A stretch of 64,000 bases of DNA from Ligaoa zhengdingensis (lineage in GTDB: Bacteria > Bacillota > Clostridia > Oscillospirales > Ruminococcaceae), in NCBI RefSeq assembly GCF_014384885.1, contig NZ_JACRST010000005.1:91057-155056 (forward strand). The letters are read 5' to 3'. Position numbers and translations under genes: made by a program. The notes below the pieces were generated by a model that was not told the origin of the DNA, ran no database searches, and saw only the letters and a program-made list of their open reading frames with translations. Shown piece after piece: positions 32,832 through 40,423 of the stretch; position 1 is the stretch's first letter, and every line of letters begins with the position of its first letter.

Positions 32832-33614
32832 ATGAAAATGGAATGTACCGTAACCGGAGCGCGTCTGGTCGCCCGCGACGTGGCGGCCATGACCGTGCGC
32901 GCGCCCGAGCTCGCGGCCGCCTGCGAGCCGGGTCAGTTTGCGCATATCTACTGCGGCGGGGGGGTGTACAGCCTCACCCGCAGGCCGATCTCGATCTCCA
33001 AGGTGGAGGGGGACGAGCTGGGGTTCCTGTTCCAAATCAAGGGGGAGGGCACCCGCTGGCTGGCCCAGCGCCGGCCGGGCGAGACGGTGGACCTCATGGC
33101 CCCGCTGGGCAAGGGGTGTTACCGCCTGCCCGAGCAGGGCAAGGTGTACATCGCGGCCGGGGGCATCGGCTACGCGCCGGTGATCTTTTTGGCGCAGCGC
33201 GCGGCGGCGCGCGGCCTGGATGCGCGCATGTTTGTGGGCGCGCGCGACAGCGGCAGCATCTACTGCCTGGATGAGATGGAGAAGCTGGGCGTCCCGGTGG
33301 AGGTCGCCACCGAGGACGGCGGCCTGGGGGAACGCGGCTTTGTCACCGCGCCGCTCGAGCACGCAATTCAGGCGGACAAGCCCGACCTCATCTGCTGCTG
33401 TGGCCCCGAGCCGATGCTGCGCGCCGTGGCGCGCCTGGGGCGGACCTATGGGGTGCCGGTGCAGGTGTCGCTGGAGCAGCGCATGGCCTGCGGCGTGGGC
33501 GCCTGCAAGGGCTGTGTGGTGCCTGTTAAGGGGCGGAACGGCGTGCACTACCGCAACGTGTGCAGCGACGGCCCGGTGTTCTGCGGCGAGGAGGTGTTTT
33601 TCGATGCCGAATAA
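32832..33614 (+). CDS. pyrK: Dihydroorotate dehydrogenase B, electron-transfer subunit PyrK
   Basis: A 260-residue protein of the ferredoxin-reductase type: an FAD-binding barrel (..LTRRPISISKVEG..), an NAD-binding fold (AAGGIGYAPVIFLAQRA..) and a C-terminal [2Fe-2S] site with the cysteines of MACGVGACKGCVVP and NVCSDGPVFCGEEV. It passes electrons from the PyrD FMN to NAD+. ATG 32832 is chosen; an in-frame ATG at 32808 lies before the AAGGAGG. It overlaps pyrD by 11 bases, consistent with the PyrD2-PyrK2 complex. Confidence 0.95.
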   Translation: MKMECTVTGARLVARDVAAMTVRAPELAAACEPGQFAHIYCGGGVYSLTRRPISISKVEGDELGFLFQIKGEGTRWLAQRRPGETVDLMAPLGKGCYRLPEQGKVYIAAGGIGYAPVIFLAQRAAARGLDARMFVGARDSGSIYCLDEMEKLGVPVEVATEDGGLGERGFVTAPLEHAIQADKPDLICCCGPEPMLRAVARLGRTYGVPVQVSLEQRMACGVGACKGCVVPVKGRNGVHYRNVCSDGPVFCGEEVFFDAE

Positions 33615-34527
33615 ACCCAATTTGAGCGTCAACATCGCGGGCATTGCAATGAAAAACCCGGTGATGCCCGCATCGGGCTGCTTCGGTTTCGGCGAGGAGT
33701 ACGCCCCTTATCTCGACCTGAACGCCCTGGGCGCGATCGTGGTCAAATCGGTGACTATGAACGAGACGGTGGGCAACCCCGGCCCGCGCGTCTGCGAAAC
33801 CCCGGGTGGGATGCTCAACGCGATCGGGTGGCAGAACCCGGGCGCGGATGTGTTCATCAACGAGAAGATGCCGTTCCTGCGGCAGTTCAATACCCCCGTG
33901 ATCGTCAACCTGGCGGGTAAGACCGCGAGCGACTACGCCGAGCTGGCCGCCCGCCTGGACGGGGTGGAGGGCCTCGCGGGCATCGAGCTCAACATCTCCT
34001 GCCCGAACGTGAGCGAGGGCGGCGTGGCGTTCGGCACCGACCCGCGCCTGGCCGACGAGGTGGTGCGCGCGGTGCGCGCGGCCACAAAGCTGCCGTTGAT
34101 CGTCAAGCTGTCCCCCAACGTGACCGATATCACCGTGATGGCGCGCGCTGTGGAGGGCGCGGGCGCGGACGCGATCTCGCTCATCAACACCTTCACCGCT
34201 ATCGCAATCGATGTGAAAACCCGCCGCCCGGTGCTGGGCAACTTCACCGGCGGCCTGTCCGGCCCGGCGGTCAAGCCGGTGGCGCTGTATATGACCTACC
34301 GCGTGGCGCACGCCGTGTCCGTGCCGGTCATCGGCATGGGCGGCGTCCTGCGCGCCGAGGACGCGATCGAGTTCCTGCTGGCGGGCGCGAGCGCCGTTGC
34401 GGTGGGCATGGGCACCTTTGTGAACCCCACCGCCATGATCGACGTGATCGACGGCATCGAGCGGTATCTCGTCGAGAACAACATGGATGACGTGCACCAG
34501 CTCATCGGCGGGCTGATCACCGACTGA
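33604..34527 (+). CDS. pyrD: Dihydroorotate dehydrogenase B, catalytic subunit
   Basis: A 307-residue class 1B enzyme. It has the FMN-binding TIM barrel start (NPVMPASGCFGFGEEY), the catalytic-loop Cys in ELNISCPNVSEGG, VKLSPNVTDI, and the C-terminal phosphate-binding GMGGV and AGASAVAVGMG. It oxidises dihydroorotate to orotate in pyrimidine synthesis and works with PyrK using NAD+. No other pyr genes are adjacent. A terminator follows. Confidence 0.96.
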   Translation: MPNKPNLSVNIAGIAMKNPVMPASGCFGFGEEYAPYLDLNALGAIVVKSVTMNETVGNPGPRVCETPGGMLNAIGWQNPGADVFINEKMPFLRQFNTPVIVNLAGKTASDYAELAARLDGVEGLAGIELNISCPNVSEGGVAFGTDPRLADEVVRAVRAATKLPLIVKLSPNVTDITVMARAVEGAGADAISLINTFTAIAIDVKTRRPVLGNFTGGLSGPAVKPVALYMTYRVAHAVSVPVIGMGGVLRAEDAIEFLLAGASAVAVGMGTFVNPTAMIDVIDGIERYLVENNMDDVHQLIGGLITD

Positions 34528-34569
34528 TTGAGCAATGGAGCGGTCTATGCCTTAATAAGCGCTTTCTTC

Positions 34570-34613
34570 GGCCCTGTCCCGGGCGTATGTCCGGGCAGGG
34601 CCTCTTTATTTTA
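34570..34613 (+). terminator. Terminator of pyrKD
   Basis: GGCCCTG pairs with CAGGGCC around an inner CCCGG/CCGGG stem and is followed by TCTTTATTTTAAT. Confidence 0.8.
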
Positions 34614-34672
34614 ATGTTTCATTTTTAAATGTCCTTCTTTTAAAAAGAAAATGTCGGCAATTCACTTGGCAG

Positions 34673-34818
34673 CGGGGTTTGCACCTTGCTTTGTAGCTTC
34701 GGGCAGAGCGGTTGCGCACTGCCGTGCGCCTGCCTCGGCACCACCCCCGCGGGACGCCATCCTTTTGGAACGCGCCAAAAGGATGCAAAAGCGCGCCAAA
34801 GGGCGTTCCCCCCTTTGG
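34673..34818. repeat. Left arm of a large imperfect inverted repeat with hairpins
   Basis: The block 34695-34742 is repeated exactly, inverted, at 35447-35494 (48 bases). Beyond it come a hairpin CATCCTTTTGG (34758-34768)/CCAAAAGGATG (34775-34785) and a second hairpin CCAAAGGG (34796-34803)/CCCTTTGG (34811-34818). Both hairpins recur in the right arm. This starts a 2.1-kb stretch without protein genes (34528-36619). Confidence 0.85.
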
Positions 34819-34822
34819 CATC

Positions 34823-35338
34823 CCCCCTAGGGGCGGCCGGCCAACGGCCGGAGGAAAGCCGGGCAGGCTCGTTTGTTAAGCAAAGTGCAGCATCCGCGCG
34901 GAGGACGCACCCGGTATGGCGCAAGCGCCAACCCGGATTGCCTGTCGGCGCTGCCGACGTGCCTTCCAGTCGCTTCGTGCAAATTCCAGGGAGTGCACTC
35001 GCTCCAATCAGGCACCTGTCCCGCCTTTGGCGGGATCCCCTCGGGTAATGCCCGCATACACTCAGCCGTCCCCCGCTTGCCCTAGATCCTCCGCCCCCGT
35101 GACCCAAGGCGCGGCATAACAATGCAGAGCGCTTTCCCGACCCGGAGCCAAAAATCAAGCGGTGCGGGGCCTGCGCGCCTTACTGGTGTCGCCCGAGGGC
35201 ACCCCGTAAGGGGCAATGGTTCGTGGGAGCGAAGCGTGCCCTTCCCACTTTTCGCGAAGCGACTTCAGAACCATTGCCGAGGGTACTTGCCGGGTGTCGG
35301 CAACACCAGCGCCGATTTTATCTCCGGGCGCATAACGG
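34823..35338. other. Interior of the inverted-repeat island, no gene seen
   Basis: G+C-rich sequence with further self-complementary stretches (GGCCGG..CCGGCC near 34833-34855, AATGGTTC../..GAACCATT near 35215-35278). Open frames exist but have no ribosome sites or recognisable protein pattern. It may be a structured RNA or a non-autonomous mobile sequence. Confidence 0.5.
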
Positions 35339-35344
35339 GGTTTT

Positions 35345-35494
35345 CAAAGGGGTGCCCCCTTTGACACGTTTTTGCTCGCTTTTGGCGTGTACCAAAAGCG
35401 AGTCGTCGTGCGGGGGCGAAACCCCGCCGGGCATGCGCCCGGGGGCGGTGCCGAGGCAGGCGCACGGCAGTGCGCAACCGCTCTGCCCGAAGCT
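35345..35494. repeat. Right arm of the inverted repeat
   Basis: It contains the 48-base inverted copy (35447-35494), the hairpin CTCGCTTTTGG (35375-35385)/CCAAAAGCGAG (35392-35402) and CAAAGGG (35345-35351)/CCCTTTG (35357-35363). The first hairpin differs from its left-arm partner by compensatory base changes that keep the pairing. Confidence 0.85.
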
Positions 35495-35596
35495 GGCAGG
35501 CCAGGTGCAAACCAAAGCGCCCAGGCCCAAGCCGGGCCAGTTGCGCTATAGTGCGCAAAACACTGTGCCCGTAGCCGCACAGCCAAGTGCGAACCC

Positions 35597-35620
35597 CGCC
35601 GCCAAATGAATCGCTTTTAT
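35597..35620 (-). repeat. Dispersed 24-bp repeat, copy 1
   Basis: On the minus strand this reads ATAAAA followed by GCGATTCATTTGGCGGCG, identical to 43933-43956 on the plus strand. In both places a CAC-containing G+C-rich segment follows. Confidence 0.75.
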
Positions 35621-35701
35621 CTAACAAAAAATAAAAAAAGGCCCGCCCGCAGCACCGCGGCCAAACCCCCCCGCCCCCTTTTGGGCAAACATATAAAAAA
35701 A

Positions 35702-36145
35702 CAGGCGGGTTCGCACCCGGCCTCACAGCTACGGCCACCGCGCCCCACGCCTTAATAAGTGTTTTCCTCGGCATCGCCTCCGGGCGCTGCCCGGCGGGGT
35801 TCGCACCCGGCCTTACAGCTTCGGCCCCCGCGCCCCACGCCTCAACAAGTGTTTTCCTCGGCATCGCCTCCGGGCGCTGCCCGGCGGGGTTCGCACCCGG
35901 CCTTACAGCTTCGGCCCCCGCGCCCCACGCCTCAACAAGTGTTTTCCTCGGCATCGCCTCCGGGCGCTGCCCGGCGGGGTTCGCACCCGGCCTTACAGCT
36001 TCGGCCCCCGCGCCCCACGCCTCAACAAGTGTTTTCCTCGGCATCGCCTCCGGGCGCTGCCCGGCGGGGTTCGCACCCGGCCTTACAGCTTCGGCCCCCG
36101 CGCCCACGCCTCAACAAGTGTTTTCCTCGGCGTCGCCCCCAGGGG
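35702..36145. repeat. 90-bp tandem repeat array, almost five copies
   Basis: The word GTTTTCCTCGGCATCGCC recurs at 35761, 35851, 35941 and 36031, with a variant at 36120 (one base lost before it), and a diverged partial copy starts at 35702. The copies are almost identical. There are no unique spacers, so it is not a CRISPR array. Because 90 is a multiple of three, several frames stay open without being genes. Confidence 0.92.
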
Positions 36146-36189
36146 CGTCCCTGGGCGGAAATTTCTCCGCCAATCTTCGCCAAAACCCC

Positions 36190-36218
36190 TTGATTTTTCC
36201 CTAAATTTACCCTATAAT
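36190..36218 (+). promoter_or_regulatory. Strong promoter in front of a non-coding stretch
   Basis: TTGATT (36190-36195) and TATAAT (36213-36218) are spaced 17 bases. No ORF follows for about 400 bases. Confidence 0.7.
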
Positions 36219-36224
36219 AGAAAC

Positions 36225-36500
36225 CGACATAGAAAGAAATCGCAAGGCAGACCCAGGGGTTGGGGCCCCTGAGTCCTGCATGGGAGTGGCAGCTCCGCAT
36301 ACAACGGTTTACACCGCACCTTGCTTTCTGATTATACTCGATTTTCACATCGAAGTAAAGTCATAATTTATCCATTATCCCCTAATGGTGATTCGTCAAG
36401 GGGCTGTGAAAATCATGTATGTCAGGCTGGTTTGCGTGCGTACTCTGGACACCTTTCCAGGGCCGCTGTATGGGAGTAATCCCGTACAGCGGCTCTTTTT
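36225..36500 (+). ncRNA. Candidate structured ncRNA with promoter and terminator
   Basis: Domain 1: AGAAA (36231-36235) and GCAAGG (36242-36247) pair with CCTTGC (36319-36324) and TTTCT (36325-36329), enclosing hairpins CAGGGG/CCCCTG and GGAG/CTCC. Domain 2: GATTTTCACA (36340-36349) pairs perfectly with TGTGAAAATC (36405-36414). It ends with the terminator at 36462-36500. It could be one RNA of about 275 bases, or a 110-base RNA plus another element. The family is not recognised; a 6S-like role is possible but unproven. Confidence 0.55.
36462..36500 (+). terminator. Intrinsic terminator of the candidate ncRNA
   Basis: GCCGCTGTA.GGGA pairs with CCCGTACAGCGGC and is followed by TCTTTTT. Confidence 0.88.
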
Positions 36501-36619
36501 ATGTCCTCGCGGTAGGCCGCGGGGCGGGCTTCCTTCCAACTCTCCCCGCTCCGCGCCGCCGACCGTCAGGGCTGTAAAACAGGCCCATTGGGCCTTAAAA
36601 AGGAAAGGCGGAGATACAA

Positions 36620-36868
36620 ATGGATGTATATTCTAGAAAAATGGACGAATTGGGCCGTGTGGTGCTGCCGCACAGCCTGCGCGATGCGCTCCACATGCGC
36701 GAAGGGGATACGTTCGCAGTGAGCCGCGAGGGCGACCGCATCATCCTGCAAAAGAAGAGCCGCAGTTGTTGGCTGTGCAGGTCGGAGGATGACCTCATCG
36801 AGCTGACCAACCACTCGTTGGTCTGTGCCAAGTGCGCAAAAGAGATCGACCTGTTCGTGCAGGAGTAA
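36620..36868 (+). CDS. AbrB/SpoVT-type regulator with zinc-ribbon tail
   Basis: An 82-residue protein. The N-terminal swapped-hairpin AbrB fold (MDVYSRKMDELGRVVLPHSLRDALHMREGDTFAVSREGDRIILQ region) is followed by two CxxC pairs (CWLC and CAKC) that probably bind zinc. AbrB-like proteins are transition-state DNA-binding regulators in Clostridia and Bacilli. An AGGCGGAG ribosome site precedes the ATG. It is a single gene closed by a strong terminator. Confidence 0.9.
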   Translation: MDVYSRKMDELGRVVLPHSLRDALHMREGDTFAVSREGDRIILQKKSRSCWLCRSEDDLIELTNHSLVCAKCAKEIDLFVQE

Positions 36869-36928
36869 AGAGCCGTGCCCGCCCCTGGGCGGATGGCGGA
36901 AAAAGCGGCCGGTAAGGCCTGAATCAGA

Positions 36929-36966
36929 CGGGGCCCCTCCACCAAAAGGCGGAGGGGCCCCGTTTT
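36929..36966. terminator. Terminator between convergent genes
   Basis: CGGGGCCCCTCC pairs with GGAGGGGCCCCG, followed by TTTT, between the AbrB-like gene and the pentapeptide gene. Confidence 0.88.
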
Positions 36967-36987
36967 GCTCTATTGGCGCGGCGCTCG

Positions 36988-37632
36988 TCACCGGATCACC
37001 AGGCCCATCAGCGCTGCGAGGCCGCAGGCCTGCACCGGCGTCACGATTAGGCCCTTGAGGTCCTCGATCGCCACCGCCATCCCGTCGATCTCGCAGGTGG
37101 TCAGGTCGATCCCCTTGAGCGGGGTGTGCAGCAGCTCCGCCCCGTTCAGCCTGCATTCGTCCAGGCGCACCGCGCGCAGCGCCGCCTCCTGGATGGAGCA
37201 GGAGGACAGGTCGCACCGCTCGAACACCGCGCTGCGGAACAGCGTCTGGTAAAACCGCGCGAACCGCGCTGTGCACCCGTCGAACCGGGTGTCCGTCAGG
37301 GCGCAGTCCGCAAAATTTGCCCCCAGCAGCTTGCAGTGCTCAAAGCGCACCCGCTCGAACGAGCTGTCGCTCAGGTCGAGGTTGGAAAGGTCGCACCGCG
37401 TCAGCACCACGTCGGTCAGCGACGCGCGCCGCAGGGCGCTGCCCGTCAGGCGGCAGCCCTCCAAACGGCAGCCGCGCAGCTCCAGCTTTTCGGTGCGCAG
37501 GCCGTCCACCGCGCAGCCGCGGAACGCCTGCCCGGCCACCGGCTCCTCCTCCCGCACGGCCACCAGCGCCGCGGCCATCAGGTCCACGTTGGGGAAGAGC
37601 TGCTCCGGGATCACCGGATCGGAAAGTTTCAT
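36988..37632 (-). CDS. Pentapeptide-repeat protein
   Basis: A 214-residue protein whose residues about 35-180 consist of five-residue steps of A(D/N)LXX type with a Cys- and Arg-rich variant (..LRGCRLEGCRLTGSALRRASLTDVVLTRCDLSNLDLSDSSF..), forming a right-handed quadrilateral beta-helix. No membrane segment is evident. Some such proteins mimic DNA and protect gyrase (Qnr type). The gene begins three bases after recG ends, so the two are co-transcribed and the protein may act in DNA transactions, though this is inference. Confidence 0.88.
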   Translation of the reverse strand: MKLSDPVIPEQLFPNVDLMAAALVAVREEEPVAGQAFRGCAVDGLRTEKLELRGCRLEGCRLTGSALRRASLTDVVLTRCDLSNLDLSDSSFERVRFEHCKLLGANFADCALTDTRFDGCTARFARFYQTLFRSAVFERCDLSSCSIQEAALRAVRLDECRLNGAELLHTPLKGIDLTTCEIDGMAVAIEDLKGLIVTPVQACGLAALMGLVIR

Positions 37633-37635
37633 CGG

Positions 37636-39660
37636 CTACACCTCCGCATTCGAGATCATCGCCTCAACCTGGGCGCGCAGCGCTGCGTGTTCGGGCCGGG
37701 TGAGCTTGGGGTCGCGGGCGAGCAGCTCGGCCGCCGCGTCCTGCGCCTCGCGCAGCAGCGATACGTCGGTCAGCATATCCGCAATTTTGAGCTGCGGCAG
37801 GCCGTGCTGGCGGCTTCCGAAGAAGTCGCCCGGCCCGCGCAGGCGCAGGTCCTCCTCCGAGATGCGAAACCCGTCGGTGGTGCCGCGGATCACCGCCAGC
37901 CGCTCGAGGTCGCGGTCGGTCACCAGGATGCAGAAGCTCTCGCCCCCGCCCCGGCCGATCCGCCCGCGCAGCTGGTGCAGTTGGCTCAGGCCGAACCGCT
38001 CGGCGTTTTCAATCAGCATCACGGTGGCGTTGGGCACGTCCACCCCCACCTCGATCACCGTGGTGGCCACCAGCAGCTGGATTTCCCCCTGGGAGAAGGC
38101 GCGCATCACCTTTTCCTTTTCGGCCGGCTTCATCTTGCCGTGCAGCAGGCCCACCCGATAGTGGGCGAACTCCTGGGCGGATAGGCGCGCGGCGTACTCC
38201 GCGGCCGATTCTAGCCCCAGGTCGAGCTCCCCTTGCTCCACCAGCGGGCACACCACATACCCCTGCCGCCCCTCGTCGAGATACCGGCGCAAAAAGCCGT
38301 AGGCGCGGCGGCGCTTGGGCGGGTCGATCACATAGGTGTGCACCGGCTGGCGGCCGCGCGGCAGCTCGTCGATCACCGATACGTCCAGGTCGCCGTAGAT
38401 AATCAGCGCCAGGGTGCGCGGGATGGGGGTTGCGCTCATGACCAGCACATGGGGATTTTCCCCCTTCTGTTGCAGCGCCATGCGCTGTCCCACGCCGAAC
38501 CGGTGTTGCTCGTCGGTGATGACCAGCCCCAGCTTGGCGAATTCCACCCCGTCCTGGATGAGCGCGTGGGTGCCGACGATCAGATCGATCTCGCCCGCGG
38601 CGAGCGATTGGCGGACGGCGCGCTTTTCCGCCGCCTTCATCGATCCAGTGAGCAGCCCGACCCGCACCCCCAGCGGCTCCAGCAGGGAGGAGAGGGTGCG
38701 CCGGTGTTGCTCCGCCAGGATTTCGGTCGGCGCCATCATCGCGCATTGGTAACCGTTCTGGATCGCAAACCAGGCGCAGGCCGCGCCCACCAGCGTCTTG
38801 CCGCAGCCCACGTCCCCCTGCACCAGCCGGTTCATCGGCGCGGCGGCGCACAGGTCGGCGGCGCATTCCGCAATCACCCGGCGCTGGGCGCCGGTCGGCT
38901 CGAACGGCAGGGAGCCATAAAAGCTGTCGAACGCTGTTGCGCGCATGGGCGCGCCGCTGCGGCCCCGATTGCCGGTGCGGATCGACGCCATCGCCAGGTT
39001 GAGCACAAACAGCTCTTCAAAGATCAGCCGCCGCCGGGCCAGCCCCAGGGCGTGGCCGTCCGCCGGCCGGTGGATGTTTTCCAGCGCGTAAACGCTGTGG
39101 CAGAGGCCCAGCCTGCGGCGCAGCGCGTCGGGCAGCGGGTCCTCCACGCTGCCCTGCACCAGCTCCAGCGCCTGGGCTACGCCCGCCGCAATCGAGCGGT
39201 TGGTCAGCCCGGCCGTCAGCGGATAAACCGCCAGAAAGCCGCGCGAAGGGTCAAAGGGCAGCACCATCGGGGCGGACATCTCGCGCCGGGTGAGCTTGCC
39301 GCCCATCCGGCCGTAAAAGATATATGGGGTGTCGGGCAAAAGAGCCTCCACCGTATATTTGGCGTTAAAAAAGGTTATGATAAAGTCGGACGCGCCGTCG
39401 GTCGCCTTCACCTTAAAGAGCGACAGGCCCCGCCGGATGCGCTGTTCCCCCGATTTGGAAATAACCGTCGCCACCACGGCGCAGGGCCGGTCGTAGGGCG
39501 CGTCGGCGACCGCTTGCGGCTGGGATAGGTCGATGTAGGCGCGGGGGTAGTAGCGGATGAGGTCGCCGATGGTGGATACGCCCAGTTTTTGATAGAGCGC
39601 GGCGCGCTTTTCGCCCACCCCTTTGAGGTATCGGATGGGGGTATCGAGGGATTGACTCAC
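37636..39660 (-). CDS. recG: ATP-dependent DNA helicase RecG
   Basis: A 674-residue protein of full family length. The N-terminal wedge domain starts SQSLDTPIRYLKGVGEKRAALYQKLG. The helicase core has Walker A QGDVGCGKT, APTEILAEQH, DEQHRFGVGQR (family DEQHRFG box), MSATPIPRT, and C-terminal motifs VEVGVDVPNA and QLRGRIGRGG. It remodels stalled replication forks and Holliday junctions. GTG 39660 is chosen because the protein start matches the family; the longer frame overlaps the promoter of tRNA-Lys on the other strand. Confidence 0.97.
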   Translation of the reverse strand: MSQSLDTPIRYLKGVGEKRAALYQKLGVSTIGDLIRYYPRAYIDLSQPQAVADAPYDRPCAVVATVISKSGEQRIRRGLSLFKVKATDGASDFIITFFNAKYTVEALLPDTPYIFYGRMGGKLTRREMSAPMVLPFDPSRGFLAVYPLTAGLTNRSIAAGVAQALELVQGSVEDPLPDALRRRLGLCHSVYALENIHRPADGHALGLARRRLIFEELFVLNLAMASIRTGNRGRSGAPMRATAFDSFYGSLPFEPTGAQRRVIAECAADLCAAAPMNRLVQGDVGCGKTLVGAACAWFAIQNGYQCAMMAPTEILAEQHRRTLSSLLEPLGVRVGLLTGSMKAAEKRAVRQSLAAGEIDLIVGTHALIQDGVEFAKLGLVITDEQHRFGVGQRMALQQKGENPHVLVMSATPIPRTLALIIYGDLDVSVIDELPRGRQPVHTYVIDPPKRRRAYGFLRRYLDEGRQGYVVCPLVEQGELDLGLESAAEYAARLSAQEFAHYRVGLLHGKMKPAEKEKVMRAFSQGEIQLLVATTVIEVGVDVPNATVMLIENAERFGLSQLHQLRGRIGRGGGESFCILVTDRDLERLAVIRGTTDGFRISEEDLRLRGPGDFFGSRQHGLPQLKIADMLTDVSLLREAQDAAAELLARDPKLTRPEHAALRAQVEAMISNAEV

Positions 39661-39733
39661 GGGGTTCACCTGCCTTTTCTCTATGATAACGTCTTTTCCC
39701 GCAAGAAACAAGCGGAAAATTGTCAGGAATTGA

Positions 39734-39762
39734 TTGACAAACAGCATATTTGCTGGTATAAT
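39734..39762 (+). promoter_or_regulatory. Promoter of tRNA-Lys
   Basis: Perfect TTGACA (39734-39739) and TATAAT (39757-39762), 17-base spacing. Confidence 0.92.
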
Positions 39763-39787
39763 AATTAAGTTCCTGAAAAATGCATAT

Positions 39788-39863
39788 GAGCCACTAGCTC
39801 AGTTGGCAGAGCATTTGACTTTTAATCAAAGGGTCCGGGGTTCGAATCCCCGGTGGCTCACCA
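39788..39863 (+). tRNA. tRNA-Lys (anticodon UUU)
   Basis: Acceptor GAGCCAC/GTGGCTC, D-arm, anticodon stem TTTGA/TCAAA with loop CTTTTAA (anticodon UUU), T-arm CCGGG GTTCGAATC CCCGG and encoded CCA. Confidence 0.96.
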
Positions 39864-39866
39864 AAA

Positions 39867-39903
39867 AGAACCGCTCAGGCCTTTGCCTGAGCGGTTCTTT
39901 TTG
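39867..39903 (+). terminator. Terminator of tRNA-Lys
   Basis: AGAACCGCTCAGGC pairs with GCCTGAGCGGTTCT and is followed by TTTT. Confidence 0.9.
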
Positions 39904-40058
39904 GCTTGAACCACGGGATTCGAACAGGCAGCAAGCCCACCCGAGCCGAAGGCGAGGGGCGGGCGCAACCGGGCCGCCGGTGGCGGGCCGGTTCTGCCGC
40001 GGGTAGAATCCCCGGCGGCAATTTTCCACACAACATCTATCACAGGGAGGAAAACAAG

Positions 40059-40358
40059 ATGCAATATATCTGGAAGACCACAGCCGGCGCTGAGGTCAAG
40101 GCGGACATCACAGTGGAGCGCTTCGGCGGCAAGACCACCTATCCCGACGGCAGCGAGGCCCATTTTTACCGCTGGGCCCGCACCATCAGCGACATGACGG
40201 TGAACGGCCAGCCGATCGAGAACCCCACCTTCACCAAGGTGAACGGGGCGGACGCCATCTGCGTGGGCCGTGTGGAGCAGACCATGGCCTTTGTGCTCAT
40301 CCCCGACGAAATCGCCGAGGAGCTGTTCGGCGAGGAGCGCCGCGCCAATCAGAACTAA
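40059..40358 (+). CDS. Small conserved-looking protein of unknown function
   Basis: A 99-residue soluble protein with no signal or membrane segment. It alternates strands and turns (MQYIWKTTAGAEVKADITVERFGG..., ..FTKVNGADAICVGRVEQTMAFVLIPDEIAEELFGEE) and may be a small beta-barrel or sheet domain. AGGGAGG (40044-40050) lies at eight bases and a terminator follows, so it is a real single gene. I do not recognise the family. Confidence 0.75.
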   Translation: MQYIWKTTAGAEVKADITVERFGGKTTYPDGSEAHFYRWARTISDMTVNGQPIENPTFTKVNGADAICVGRVEQTMAFVLIPDEIAEELFGEERRANQN

Positions 40359-40366
40359 ACAAATGG

Positions 40367-40410
40367 AAAAAAGGCCCCGGACGCATTTGATGTGCGCCCG
40401 GGGCTATTTT
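40367..40410. terminator. Bidirectional terminator
   Basis: GCCCCGG pairs with CCGGGGC, with A-run on the left and TATTTT on the right, between convergent genes. Confidence 0.8.
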
Positions 40411-40423
40411 GATATCCTGTGCG

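Noticed and set aside
35265..36107. Open frame with 30-residue repeats over the 90-bp array
   Set aside because: A repeat length divisible by three keeps several frames open on both strands; no ribosome site or protein signature supports coding.
35702..36145. CRISPR array
   Set aside because: The whole 90-bp unit is repeated without variable spacers, and no cas genes are present.
36225..36340. 6S RNA
   Set aside because: The domain is shorter than usual 6S RNAs, and the open-promoter-like central bubble could not be confirmed by eye; kept only as unclassified ncRNA.
39905..39922. Second tRNA fragment after tRNA-Lys
   Set aside because: Only a T-loop-like word (GATTCGAAC complement) is present; too short to call a remnant.
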